Counted from the first letter of the stretch, positions 1 to 7,572 are shown. The stretch is DNA of 64,000 nt from an uncultured Paracoccaceae bacterium (GCA_913061275.1 CAJXSR010000016.1:1-64000), one strand, 5' to 3'. The notes: generated from the sequence alone by a model not told the origin. Numbers and translations: made by a program.

Positions 1-53
1 CTGCAACCTGCCCCTTAGGAGGGGGCTGCTCTATCCAGTTGAGCCACAGAGCC
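1..53 (-). tRNA. tRNA-Arg(CCU), 5' part; 3' end lies beyond the window
   Basis: Reading the minus strand from base 53, the sequence folds as a tRNA 5' half. There is a 7-nt acceptor strand GGCTCTG, then TG, a D arm with stem GCTC/GAGC, and an anticodon stem GCCCC/GGGGC around loop CTCCTAA. The anticodon CCT is read from bases 17-19, which gives arginine. The T arm and acceptor 3' strand are off the left edge, so intactness cannot be proven. The gene serves as the attachment site of the neighbouring element. Confidence 0.85.
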
Positions 54-55
54 AC
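15..55. repeat. Left attachment repeat (41 bp, inside the tRNA-Arg gene)
   Basis: The 41 bases are identical to 11001-11041. They cover the tRNA 5' end, D arm and anticodon loop. Identity stops at base 14 on one side and base 56 on the other. This copy is joined to the rest of the tRNA gene, so it is the functional tRNA side. Confidence 0.92.
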
Positions 56-79
56 TTATAAAACAAAGGCTTACAATGA

Positions 80-109
80 CAATAAGTAACCAACTTTTTT
101 GTTTGTCAA
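80..109 (-). promoter_or_regulatory. Possible tRNA-Arg promoter supplied by the element
   Basis: On the minus strand a perfect TTGACA (bases 104-109) is followed 18 nt later by TTATTG (80-85), about 27 nt before the tRNA 5' end. It overlaps the left arm-type repeat, so integrase binding and tRNA transcription could interfere. The -10 is weak. Confidence 0.35.
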
Positions 110-119
110 ATGTTTGCCA
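100..119. repeat. Left arm-type repeat, probable integrase binding site
   Basis: The 20-mer TGTTTGTCAAATGTTTGCCA occurs here and, in the same orientation, at 10884-10903 near the other end of the element. It is itself two 9-mers, TGTTTGTCA and TGTTTGCCA, repeated every 11 bp. Short direct repeats inside both ends of an integrated element are what tyrosine integrases use as arm sites. The assignment is by position and repetition only. Confidence 0.6.
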
Positions 120-254
120 TATCCTATTAACCCTATGCATAAAGTATTATTTGAACGGATTGAAGTCTAAATTGGCGTTTAGTTTCTAATTTTGAAACTT
201 CATAATACAATGCAAAAGCTATGAGGTGGAATGCCCACCTCATATTATTGAATC

Positions 255-746
255 TTAATTTACCGCCTGACCTTTTTTGAAAATCATATCAATGTTACTA
301 TAACCATATTCGTCTGCTTCTTTATTTTTGCGAGCTGCGACGACAGCACTTACGATAATCGCGCCTAGGATCCCTCCATTCGCACCGTTAGCCATTGCTT
401 TATTCTCTGTAATATTTTTTGCAGCATAACTTTTGTCTAGTTCTTCACCATCATACGAGCACTTTACATATATAGCCTTACTTCTAAGCCCATACACTGG
501 TACGTTAACTGCTGCTGGTGTTCTTATTCGTGCCTTGAAGCCAGATCCAATTACGTCGCATGGTACCCCAGTTATCTCTGTCTTTTGCGACATCCTAGCC
601 TTAAAGGCTCTGACTGGCATTGGATGGTACCCTTTAAGTCCTGATTGTTGTTTATAGCTAAACGTAACATCCACAGGTTTGGCTGTTTTATATTCCACAC
701 AAGCCGTAAAAATGAAGCATGTTGCAATAGTTAATATTTTCTTCAA
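255..746 (-). CDS. Predicted lipoprotein of unknown function
   Basis: The protein is 163 residues from a TTG start at 746, which has GGGGA just upstream. An ATG at 773 would add nine residues and lacks a ribosome binding site. The N-terminus is a classical lipoprotein signal (LKKILTIATCFIFTAC) with lipobox FTAC, so the mature protein should be membrane-anchored. A glycine/alanine-rich hydrophobic stretch (GANGGILGAIIVSAVVAA) near residues 122-139 resembles glycine-zipper segments of some envelope lipoproteins. The family is not recognised. It is the first gene inside the element beside the tRNA and stands alone on its strand. Confidence 0.6.
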   Translation of the reverse strand: MKKILTIATCFIFTACVEYKTAKPVDVTFSYKQQSGLKGYHPMPVRAFKARMSQKTEITGVPCDVIGSGFKARIRTPAAVNVPVYGLRSKAIYVKCSYDGEELDKSYAAKNITENKAMANGANGGILGAIIVSAVVAARKNKEADEYGYSNIDMIFKKGQAVN

Positions 747-882
747 TGTATTATCCCCAATTTCATTTATCATTTATTTATCAATTATTTATATACACAT
801 ACCTATCAAAAGATAGAGCTTATAATTGGAAAACTTTAGGCATGAGTGGGATTTTACATTTGGGTAGATATATCGGCAAAAG

Positions 883-1190
883 TGTAACATTACATATGCG
901 AGCGATCCAAAAATGAATGACCATTTTGTCCGCACAGCTGCCATTTGCCGTTACGATAACAATTGATGATTTTAATTGAACAGGCATGATAATCAGTATC
1001 TGGGTTCAAAACGTGCGCGACTGGGTCCAGAATATCCATATCTGGATTGCAAACATTTTATATCATATTGTTTGCAACATTAGCCTACACCCATAAGTAA
1101 CAACGAGATAGCACCATATTAATGCAACATTAGGGTTGATATTGATAAAATGTTACATATATCCATAATAGTCTAGAAGCTAATGTTACA
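883..1190. promoter_or_regulatory. Gene-free stretch with res-like repeats upstream of the serine recombinase
   Basis: The 774-1205 stretch has no gene. Within it, 10-mers of the type TGYAACATTA recur at 883-892, 1073-1082 and 1123-1132, and inverted at 1149-1158 (one mismatch) and 1181-1190. An inverted pair TTGCAAACA/TGTTTGCAA lies at 1047-1055 and 1069-1077. A second near-palindrome spans 1122-1158. Clustered short inverted repeats directly before a resolvase gene are typical of res sites, which consist of several dimer-binding subsites. The last copy ends immediately before the gene's ribosome binding site, so it could also give autoregulation. Confidence 0.5.
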
Positions 1191-1205
1191 AAAGGATACG
1201 TGGGT

Positions 1206-1742
1206 ATGAAAGTTGGATATCGCAGAGTAAGCACAATCGAACAGAATTTAGATAGGCAGGAACTATCAGGCTGTGAGAAAGTATTTGAAGAAAAGGAAAG
1301 CGGTGCGAGTAAAGATAGAACTGCTTTACAAGAGATGATCTCATTTGTGCGTTCTGGTGACGAAGTGGAAGTTTTCTCTATTGATCGACTGGCTAGAAAT
1401 CTTGGAGACCTTCAACAAATAATATCAGAACTGAATGACAAGGGGGTATCAATCAAGTTTGTATCAGAAAACTTAAAATTCTCAGGAAATGACGAAGACC
1501 CATTTGCAAAACTTCAATTACAAATGCTTGGTGCATTCGCAGAATTTGAACGGAGCTTAATTAAGAAGCGTCAACTTGAAGGGATTGCTAAGGCTAAGGA
1601 GCGGGGCATCTATACTGGCAGGAAGAAACAAATAGACGACAAACAGATTAGAGCTATGAAGCTTGAAGGCGTTGCCGTTGTACAGATTGCTTCTGAAATG
1701 AATATTTCACGCCAGTCGGTGTATCGTGCACTTAAAGCTTAG
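1206..1742 (+). CDS. Small serine recombinase (resolvase/invertase family)
   Basis: The 178-residue protein has the resolvase layout. The N-terminal catalytic domain starts MKVGYRRVST with the nucleophile Ser9, then Arg-rich motifs around FSIDRLARNLGDL (residues about 57-69), the long E helix ending in AEFERSLIKKRQLEGIAKAKERG, and a C-terminal HTH (IASEMNISRQSVYRAL). It would cut and rejoin DNA at paired sites through a 5'-phosphoserine intermediate. The ATG at 1206 is preferred because AAAGGA lies 9 nt upstream; a GTG at 1200 is too close to it. The nearby repeats at 883-1190 are candidate targets. Whether it resolves multimers of the element or inverts a segment cannot be told. Confidence 0.88.
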   Translation: MKVGYRRVSTIEQNLDRQELSGCEKVFEEKESGASKDRTALQEMISFVRSGDEVEVFSIDRLARNLGDLQQIISELNDKGVSIKFVSENLKFSGNDEDPFAKLQLQMLGAFAEFERSLIKKRQLEGIAKAKERGIYTGRKKQIDDKQIRAMKLEGVAVVQIASEMNISRQSVYRALKA

Positions 1743-1758
1743 GCTAAATATCTAGGGC

Positions 1759-3522
1759 TTAATTTGCAGTTCCTACGGATGCCCCGTTGATTATTGGATT
1801 ACCATTGTTCCAACCACCTTCATGCCGAGTGCCATTTCCGTAAATCATAATCCCAATACCGTGAGGTACGCCATTGTTGATTGAGCCCTCGTAAACTGCG
1901 TTATTAGAATAGGTAATTTTAGCATTCCCTTGTCCAATGTTGTTGTTCCAATCACCTTCATACCGAGTGCCATTTTCGTAAATCATAGTCCCAATACCGT
2001 GAGGTACACCATTTCGGATTGAGCCCTCGTAAACTGCGTTATTAGAATAGGTAATTTTAGCATTCCCTTGGCCAACGTCGTTGTCCCAATTTCCTTCGTA
2101 ACGGGTGCCATTTTCGAAAACCATAACACCAAATCCACTACGAAACTGGTTGGCAAATTGGCCCTCGTAACGACTGCCGTTTTTATAAATCACTACACCA
2201 TTATTAGCTGGTCTGCCATAAAGCCAATCGCCCTCGAATGTGGTGCCATTTGTGTAATACATCTTGCCTTTACCTTCTGGTCTACCATTTATGAATATAC
2301 CTTCATAGACACTCCCATTAGGGTAGGTTGCTCTACCCATTCCCTCAATTACACCACCTATCCATTCTCCAGAATATATGTACCCATTTGGGAGTTTGTA
2401 GGTGCCATTGCCATGTTGTTTACCGTTTAAAAACTGCCCTATATAAATGCTGCCGTCATCATATTCTTTTGTATATTTTTCGCCGCTATGTGCAATTAAC
2501 GCTTCGGGCGCGCGTGGTTTGCTAGATAATATTTCTCCTTCAATCCACAGGCTTCCGTTTCTTTGGTAATATTTTTTACCATCCCAAATCAGACCACTTA
2601 TCATTCCCGTGGTGTGAAACTTTCCAGTATTTGGATCTGGTACATACTGTAACATCGTTGCGTTATTTTTGTCTTTGACATATATTTCCAAAGCGAGTTT
2701 TGTCTTCTCACCTGATGAAAAATGTGAGTTTCCGATCCGTCCATCTATAGTGAAGACTGCAGTGCACTCTATCCATACCTTTGGGTTACTTGGGTTGCTA
2801 TCAGAAGTATCGAGTAAATTTTGGGATGGACACTCAATCAAATATGCGAGTCCGCGAGTTTTTGGGCTTCCCTTTTTACTCTCTCTAGTCACCGTCAAAG
2901 TTGAGCCTGAAAAGAATGCACTAAGTTGTGTTACAAACCTTTTAAGCTCTGCCTCCCTCTCTACTTTTTTTCTATATATAACGAGAATAGTTTTAAGAAA
3001 GTTATCACCATTTGGTGAACCCGCGACAAATTCATTAGCGGGAATTTCCATTTTTGATCTACCTGTTATTCGTGGATGCTTAGCACGTCCCTTAAAATTA
3101 AACCCCGTAACAGTTTCTGTGTATCGTAATTCCGCTTTGAAACTTATTTGTAATCCTTTGCGTGACACAATATCATACTCTTTAGTAGAATGTGCTGTGC
3201 GAATTAATGAGCGGATCTGATTTTGTGGTACTCCCTTGTTTACTAGCTCGTGGCCGACCCATTTAAATCTGCTATCTTGATATAAATCAAACTGCAATCG
3301 CATTGTACCTGCCACACTAGTTCTGCCAGAGCCGGCAACTTGGCCTTTAAAATTTTTATACTCGAAACTAACAACTGAGAAGTTTTTTGGAGAAATCAAA
3401 TTCAAATACGCGGCGATTTCATTCTTATTGGGTTTGCCGCCAGCAAAAACTGAATTTGAACAAAGAAGCACCAACAATATAATTAAATTAAACATTCTGG
3501 ACAGGTCTAATAAAGTGCGCAT
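1759..3522 (-). CDS. Exported MORN-repeat protein
   Basis: The protein is about 587 residues from ATG 3522 and has an N-terminal signal peptide (LIILLVLLCSNSVFA). The middle, about residues 30-335, is unrecognised. The C-terminal third holds ten MORN-type repeats of 23 residues with the pattern Y-x-G-x-W/F-x-N-G-x-x-x-G-x-G, seen as YIGQF, YSGEW, YEGIF, FEGDW, YEGQF, YEGNW, YEGSI, YEGDW, YEGSI and HEGGW. MORN repeats form an elongated beta hairpin array used in protein or lipid binding, and here the array should be periplasmic or surface-exposed. It is transcribed toward the serine recombinase gene and ends 16 bp from it. Function is unknown. Confidence 0.75.
   Translation of the reverse strand: MRTLLDLSRMFNLIILLVLLCSNSVFAGGKPNKNEIAAYLNLISPKNFSVVSFEYKNFKGQVAGSGRTSVAGTMRLQFDLYQDSRFKWVGHELVNKGVPQNQIRSLIRTAHSTKEYDIVSRKGLQISFKAELRYTETVTGFNFKGRAKHPRITGRSKMEIPANEFVAGSPNGDNFLKTILVIYRKKVEREAELKRFVTQLSAFFSGSTLTVTRESKKGSPKTRGLAYLIECPSQNLLDTSDSNPSNPKVWIECTAVFTIDGRIGNSHFSSGEKTKLALEIYVKDKNNATMLQYVPDPNTGKFHTTGMISGLIWDGKKYYQRNGSLWIEGEILSSKPRAPEALIAHSGEKYTKEYDDGSIYIGQFLNGKQHGNGTYKLPNGYIYSGEWIGGVIEGMGRATYPNGSVYEGIFINGRPEGKGKMYYTNGTTFEGDWLYGRPANNGVVIYKNGSRYEGQFANQFRSGFGVMVFENGTRYEGNWDNDVGQGNAKITYSNNAVYEGSIRNGVPHGIGTMIYENGTRYEGDWNNNIGQGNAKITYSNNAVYEGSINNGVPHGIGIMIYGNGTRHEGGWNNGNPIINGASVGTAN
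1839..2114 (-). repeat. Two 138-bp tandem copies within the MORN gene
   Basis: Bases 1839-1976 and 1977-2114 are near-identical at DNA level and encode 46 residues each, that is two MORN units (GNAKITYSNNAVYEGSI...). Identity drops after 2115, where older units continue. This marks a recent in-frame duplication and a likely source of length variation between strains. Confidence 0.85.
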
Positions 3523-3951
3523 GATTACTTTCAAGTAAATAATTAAAAATAGGTTAATGTTACTATTTTTATCAATGTTAACGCCCAGTTTGTCAATGTT
3601 ATCGCCCCATACGTGATGACCTCAGGTCATCTTTTCGATGACGGAAAGATGATTAAACACGCCACAAGATCAAAATGAATTCCAGTTTTGATCGCTTTGT
3701 GTGCGGATGGATATTGCGAGAATTGGGATACTCTTATTTTAAATGTGTATTATTGAATTTGACTAAAAACCAGTATTTTGATATTTTTTTTGGTATTATA
3801 GGGCGGTTTGTATGACTTGATATCAATCTAATCACACGGGCGGTTACCCACGCGCTAGACCTGAATTATTTTGAAACTTTTGTGGAGCATTACTACCAAA
3901 TAAAGCAATTTCAATTTTGCCAAATTCTATAATTATATCGTAAAATTATTT
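3523..3951. other. Gene-free AT-rich stretch with a palindrome
   Basis: No gene is supported here. A 17-bp inverted repeat with 7-bp arms, GATGACC-TCA-GGTCATC, lies at 3615-3631, and the motif TCAATGTTA(A/T)CGCCC is found twice at about 3571-3607. This stretch is upstream of both the MORN gene (minus) and the His-Ile-His ORF (plus), so it must hold both promoters. If the ORF at 3952 is a replication initiator, its origin would be expected near here. Confidence 0.4.
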
Positions 3952-4335
3952 ATGATAAAAATTTCAATAGTAATAGAAGTTAAGCCTAAATTTATTCCAC
4001 ATTTCAGAGAGAACAACAGACGAAGACTTCTTCGCCAAATTAGCAAGCAGCTATCGCGCGGGTTTCCAACAACTGGAATTTACCATTCACACAACACAGA
4101 GCGAAAAGGCGGGAGATTAGCGCCTCATATTCATTTATTTGTTTCCGTCCCTGATGAGAAACTAGAGCAATATTTAGACCAGCTGCCTTCAGACCTAATA
4201 AAGAAAGATAGAACCGGGTATTTTCAACTATCTGACCGTAAGTGCTGGGTATTAGATTATAATTTAAGCTTGCTGAAATACTGCCTTGGTTCAACGCGTA
4301 AGTACCAACCGGAAATTATCTATGGAAGAGTTTAA
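3952..4335 (+). CDS. Small protein with His-Ile-His motif, possible HUH endonuclease
   Basis: The 127-residue protein is rich in basic residues and carries PHIHLFVSV (His59-Ile-His61) after an RKGGRLA stretch. Hydrophobic-flanked H-hydrophobic-H is the metal-binding motif of HUH nucleases (rolling-circle Rep proteins, relaxases, IS200-type transposases). Tyr residues at 103, 110 and 118 (LDYNLSLLKYCLGSTRKY) follow 40-60 residues later, where the nucleophile would be expected. The N-terminal ISIVIEVKPKF could be the first beta strand. The protein is shorter than most Reps. It heads a run of small same-strand ORFs with overlapping ends, as in small phage or plasmid replicons. The assignment rests on one motif and context. 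Confidence 0.4.
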   Translation: MIKISIVIEVKPKFIPHFRENNRRRLLRQISKQLSRGFPTTGIYHSHNTERKGGRLAPHIHLFVSVPDEKLEQYLDQLPSDLIKKDRTGYFQLSDRKCWVLDYNLSLLKYCLGSTRKYQPEIIYGRV

Positions 4336-4420
4336 AGTGGACGTTCTGCCTTCTTCCGAACCTAAAGTTTTGGCTTCCCTGCCAAGGCTATTTTTAACCA
4401 TGCAAGAAAGAAATATATGA
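4322..4420 (+). CDS. 32-residue ORF translationally coupled on both sides
   Basis: An ATG at 4322 lies inside the end of the preceding ORF, with CGGAAA about 8 nt upstream. It encodes a 32-residue peptide starting MEEFKVDVLP and ending MQERNI. Its stop codon overlaps the next start as ATGA (4417-4420). Overlap at both ends suggests a real translated small gene rather than chance, but there is no homology to judge by. Confidence 0.4.
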   Translation: MEEFKVDVLPSSEPKVLASLPRLFLTMQERNI

Positions 4421-4722
4421 CAACACCTAGAAAAAAACTAACCCCTAACGAACTAACGTTCGTGTCTATCTGCTTTAAAAATATAAGAATTGACCTGTTA
4501 AAACCAACGCAAGTTGATTTTCTTAAGTCTATCAAATCACAGTTTGAATATGATGGAATGTTATCTGCGAAACAGATTCAAGCGCTCAAGAATATTAAAC
4601 TGTCTTCAGACGTAGCAATAAGAAACAAAGCTATTGCTAAAGGCGGATTGAACTCCGTTCAAAGGGATGCAGATAGAATAGACCAAAAGCTCAATACAAT
4701 TTATAATCCCATTGGTCGGTAA
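4417..4722 (+). CDS. Unknown 101-residue protein
   Basis: This is a basic, helical-looking protein. Its central segment, LKPTQVDFLKSIKSQ then DGMLSAKQIQALKNI (residues about 28-61), resembles the 'FL-x-S-(I/L)... LS-x-KQ-x-AL-x-(K/N)I' stretch found in several phage and helicase-associated proteins; that is a recollection and not a family call. The start overlaps the upstream small ORF stop (ATGA), and no independent ribosome binding site is evident, so coupling is likely. Confidence 0.5.
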   Translation: MTTPRKKLTPNELTFVSICFKNIRIDLLKPTQVDFLKSIKSQFEYDGMLSAKQIQALKNIKLSSDVAIRNKAIAKGGLNSVQRDADRIDQKLNTIYNPIGR

Positions 4723-4779
4723 ACTGAATATATGCTATTATAACTTATTGAAAATAATAATCTTTACGAAAGGATTTAG

Positions 4780-5064
4780 ATGAAAACCACCAAAAGAAAC
4801 ACTTATAAAAACACCGCAAGATACGATGTGTTGAACTTCGTTCAATCATTCAAACCTACCCCTTTAGAGAGCCTATATCTGGATAAAATTTTGGGTAAAA
4901 ATAGCTTATCAATGCGTGATTTAAAGACATTCTTGGAGTATTTTGCACGTAGAGGCGCTAAAAACCTTATAAATAGACAACAATTGGAAGCGCTGGGTCT
5001 TCCCATCTTGCCAACTTCATTTGACATGGAAACGAACACCCTTTCGAGTGGTAAGAATTCATGA
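4780..5064 (+). CDS. Unknown 94-residue protein
   Basis: The protein is small and basic and is preceded by GAAAGGA with good spacing. It contains FKPTPLESLYLDKI followed by NSLSMRDLKTFLEYFARRG, which echoes the KPT...LS-x-(K/R) layout of the 101-residue protein just upstream. The two may be distant relatives. The stop overlaps the start of the next, disrupted gene by 4 bp (ATGA). The family is not recognised. Confidence 0.5.
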   Translation: MKTTKRNTYKNTARYDVLNFVQSFKPTPLESLYLDKILGKNSLSMRDLKTFLEYFARRGAKNLINRQQLEALGLPILPTSFDMETNTLSSGKNS

Positions 5065-5493
5065 CGCAATCCATAATGATTACAACAGTAATTAAAACAG
5101 ATGAATTGAAGCAATATAGTAGTGATTTGGCTGCACTAATTAAACAAGTGAAGGCAGGTATGTTCTATATGTGGACACCGTTAAGTCTTCAGCAACCCAA
5201 TCTGCATTTATTAGTAAAACAGAATTTAATGATGCAATATCTGCTACAATGGGTGGCAGTCCTTCTGCATTCTCTCAAAAGGTAGCTGGAGGTAAGTCTT
5301 ACCTAACCGTTTAACAGCTGCATACGGGGCATATACACGGGCTCAAGCGCAAGCTGAAAGGCGTTCAAGTGAAGGTAGGCATGTTATACGAAACAGAGCA
5401 GAATATTTGGCCGTTTATAAAGATAAATTTAATATGTTTCCTGACAGTCGAATGGGAAGAATATTAAACCAACATATAACAAACAAATTATAA
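5061..5493 (+). pseudogene. Unknown gene broken by two -1 frameshifts
   Basis: Three consecutive reading frames join into one plausible protein of about 144 residues. The first part starts MTQSIMITTVIKTDEL (from 5061). It continues in another frame from about 5171 (VDTVKSSATQSAF) and in the third frame from about 5308 (LTAAYGAYTRAQAQAERR), ending at TAA 5491-5493. Each change is -1, equal to one lost base. All three segments have a soluble, alanine- and charge-rich composition and no other stop codons, which argues for a formerly intact gene. It starts by a 4-bp overlap with the gene before it. Programmed frameshifting is a less likely alternative. Confidence 0.55.
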
Positions 5494-5531
5494 GCAGGAT
5501 GACGATATCAAGAGGGCCCTGACTGGCAGCT

Positions 5532-5552
5532 ATGCGGACAAAGCAGACTTTC
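5532..5552. repeat. 21-bp imperfect direct repeat, copy 1
   Basis: The motif ATGCGGACAAAGC(A/T)GACTT, extended by TCA, occurs here and at 6537-6557 with a single mismatch, in the same orientation. The two copies bracket the YczE-like gene and its upstream region. They may be remnants of an insertion event. Confidence 0.5.
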
Positions 5553-5562
5553 ATCTGGTACC

Positions 5563-6243
5563 TTAACCAACCCTTTCAGGTTTACTAAAAGCACTTTTTA
5601 AGCCGTACATGCTCGCCGCAATAGATGGACCAATTCCCAAAGCGAATAGAACAGTTCCGAAGCCAACGCTTCCTCCTAAAGTCCACCCGACAGCTATCAC
5701 AGCCAGTTCAAGACCACTGCGCACCCAGGCAATTGGCAGGTTTGTCATCCTTTGTAGTCCCGTCATTAATCCATCTCTTGGGCCAGGGCCCAAATTTGCA
5801 ATTAGATATAACCCACCACCAAATCCGGTGACGAGCACCCCAATAATGGCTCCTACAATTTTTAAGATAATGTTATCAAAGGTGGGCAAATACGGCAGCA
5901 AGAAATCAAGGACCAAAGCAATGATAACGGCATTGAGAACGGTTCCAATACCTGGAGTTTGTCTGAGTGGAATCCAACAAAACAAAACAAATAAACTGAT
6001 CACAAAGGTAGCAAACCCAATACTCCATCCAGTAACATGAGTGATGCCTTGGGCAAAAACCGTCCATGGGCTTACCCCAACACCCGCAGCAATGAGCAAA
6101 GCTTCTCCTAGGCCGAAAAGAGTAAGGCCAATCACAAGAAAAATTACAGATAAAAAAGGGGGAGTGAATGTAAGCGCCTTCGGCGAGCTCCAAGAGAGAG
6201 AAGGAACTTCTTTAACGGACAGAAAATTTGGTTTTAATTTCAT
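5563..6243 (-). CDS. YczE/YyaS/YitT-type integral membrane protein
   Basis: The 226-residue protein has about five to six hydrophobic segments after a 25-residue cytoplasmic N-terminus. The conserved pieces of the YczE family are visible: LGEALLIAAGVGVSPWTVFAQGI near residues 45-67, GGGLYLIANLGPGPRDGLMTGLQ near 142-164, and IGPSIAASMYGL near the end. In this family these proteins are predicted permeases or channels without a firmly known substrate. It stands alone on its strand within the element and is bracketed by the 21-bp repeats, which suggests separate acquisition. Confidence 0.75.
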   Translation of the reverse strand: MKLKPNFLSVKEVPSLSWSSPKALTFTPPFLSVIFLVIGLTLFGLGEALLIAAGVGVSPWTVFAQGITHVTGWSIGFATFVISLFVLFCWIPLRQTPGIGTVLNAVIIALVLDFLLPYLPTFDNIILKIVGAIIGVLVTGFGGGLYLIANLGPGPRDGLMTGLQRMTNLPIAWVRSGLELAVIAVGWTLGGSVGFGTVLFALGIGPSIAASMYGLKSAFSKPERVG

Positions 6244-6608
6244 TTTGATATTCTCTTAGAGTTAATGCTAACAACCATCCATGAAACATTTCAATTCGAA
6301 GAACAATACCACAAAAATACTTAAACTTGATGACCTTAGGTAAATGGAGGCTATTATATCCAATCAACTACTCAAAGATAACTCATCAAATGATACTGGG
6401 CTGGGAATGTCCACTTTGGGCTCAAAGCCACCGTTGTAGCGGGACACCTGCTTTGGCAAAATGGGACACATGGTTTGTCAGTAAAAATATTTTAGGGTCA
6501 GGGCCTATTAATCTGCCATATGTCTAATGCCCTGAGATGCGGACAAAGCTGACTTTCAATGAGATTGTGCCAATGGCTGCTTTTTGGCCAAGGGTTATAA
6601 TTATGATA
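6244..6608. other. Gene-free stretch with repeat copy 2
   Basis: No convincing gene is seen; a short 66-codon frame at 6327-6527 has no family features. The second 21-bp repeat copy lies at 6537-6557. The motif GGGACAC occurs twice (about 6439 and 6464), near scrambled-looking sequence. The stretch may be the remnant of a lost insertion element. It contains the promoter of the YczE-like gene. Confidence 0.35.
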
Positions 6609-7448
6609 CTATTTCATGACTGAACGTATGTAGGCTGGAACATTGCGGGCGTCTACGACAGCTTCGCGCACAAGCCAATCGAAGTGACTTGAAAGAGACT
6701 TTACGCGCTCAATTTCACGAAATGCGAGATAACATTGCCCAACATAGATGACGGCTAAATTTGGGCCAAAAACAGTGACGGGTGAGCTGAATACCCTATG
6801 CGCGTCGAAAATGAATATCCGCAGCCTTGGGAACATCTGATCGCACTGATCGGCAATGAAATCCAATTGCTCATATCGGGTACTTTCATCAGCACCTTTG
6901 TAATACGCTGTTCCTGCGGCACAGGCCTCAATTTCGTGAATAGGTAGGGCAATTTCATAGTCAGAAACACCCGAAGACAACCATTCAAGTTGATCCTGCA
7001 TTGCACTATATGCCTGCGGCAAGCGGCGTTCTTGCACGGAAGCGTATTCCCATTCCAACATGCGTTTTGTCTTAAGAATATCCGGTAAAGTTGCGGGGAC
7101 GTGACGTATTTTATATCCGGCCGCCTCTTGATGCCATTCAAGTAGCTGCTCATCTGCCGAGGTGCGTTCGGCGGGGCTAAGAGATAGCGCAGCGGCCACA
7201 ATGTCGCCGGGAATTTCTGGTCTATTTGTTAGACCGAGTAGCCAGTCGGTGCTGACGCCCAAAGCATCTGCAACATCCGCAGCCAACTGTGCGTTTGGCA
7301 AACGTGGATGGTCTCCCTTAAGAAGCTGGCCGATAGTTGAACGATCCACTTTCGTTTCTCTGGACAATGCACTTTTAGTTACACCTTTACGAAGCATGAC
7401 TTCCTCTAAGCGGCTTCGGAAAATATCTGCACGATTTCTCTTGTCCAT
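6609..7448 (-). CDS. XRE-family transcriptional regulator
   Basis: The 279-residue protein has an N-terminal Cro/C1-type HTH (about residues 10-65: SRLEEVMLRKGVTKSALSRETKVDRSTIGQLLKGD, then ALGVSTDWLLGLT). A C-terminal domain of about 190 residues lacks recognisable catalytic motifs but has several aromatic and acidic residues. Phage-repressor-like proteins with a 'LGVSTDWLLGL' linker and a long unknown domain are common in Rhodobacterales. It is divergent from the DUF2061 gene, with a GCAAATTTGC palindrome between them, so it probably represses itself and that neighbour. Confidence 0.8.
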   Translation of the reverse strand: MDKRNRADIFRSRLEEVMLRKGVTKSALSRETKVDRSTIGQLLKGDHPRLPNAQLAADVADALGVSTDWLLGLTNRPEIPGDIVAAALSLSPAERTSADEQLLEWHQEAAGYKIRHVPATLPDILKTKRMLEWEYASVQERRLPQAYSAMQDQLEWLSSGVSDYEIALPIHEIEACAAGTAYYKGADESTRYEQLDFIADQCDQMFPRLRIFIFDAHRVFSSPVTVFGPNLAVIYVGQCYLAFREIERVKSLSSHFDWLVREAVVDARNVPAYIRSVMK

Positions 7449-7494
7449 TATAATCTACCTTGTTGGTAAAATGCTACAAAATAGATTTATTGCA

Positions 7495-7504
7495 GCAAAT
7501 TTGC
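7495..7504. promoter_or_regulatory. Candidate operator palindrome
   Basis: A perfect 10-bp palindrome, GCAAATTTGC, lies in the 124-bp divergent intergenic region between the XRE regulator and the DUF2061 gene. Its centre is about 50 bp from the regulator start. The placement fits autoregulation; there is no direct evidence of binding. Confidence 0.35.
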
Positions 7505-7572
7505 ATAATGTCCATATGCACATATCGGAGATAAGAACATAGAAACTCAAACCACTGCGAGGAGAAACCCCA

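Noticed and set aside
2068-3220. Plus-strand frames opposite the MORN gene
   Set aside because: They mirror the repetitive codons of the MORN gene and have no independent features.
6327-6527. 66-codon frame in the gene-free stretch
   Set aside because: No ribosome binding site, no family features, and it lies in scrambled-looking sequence.
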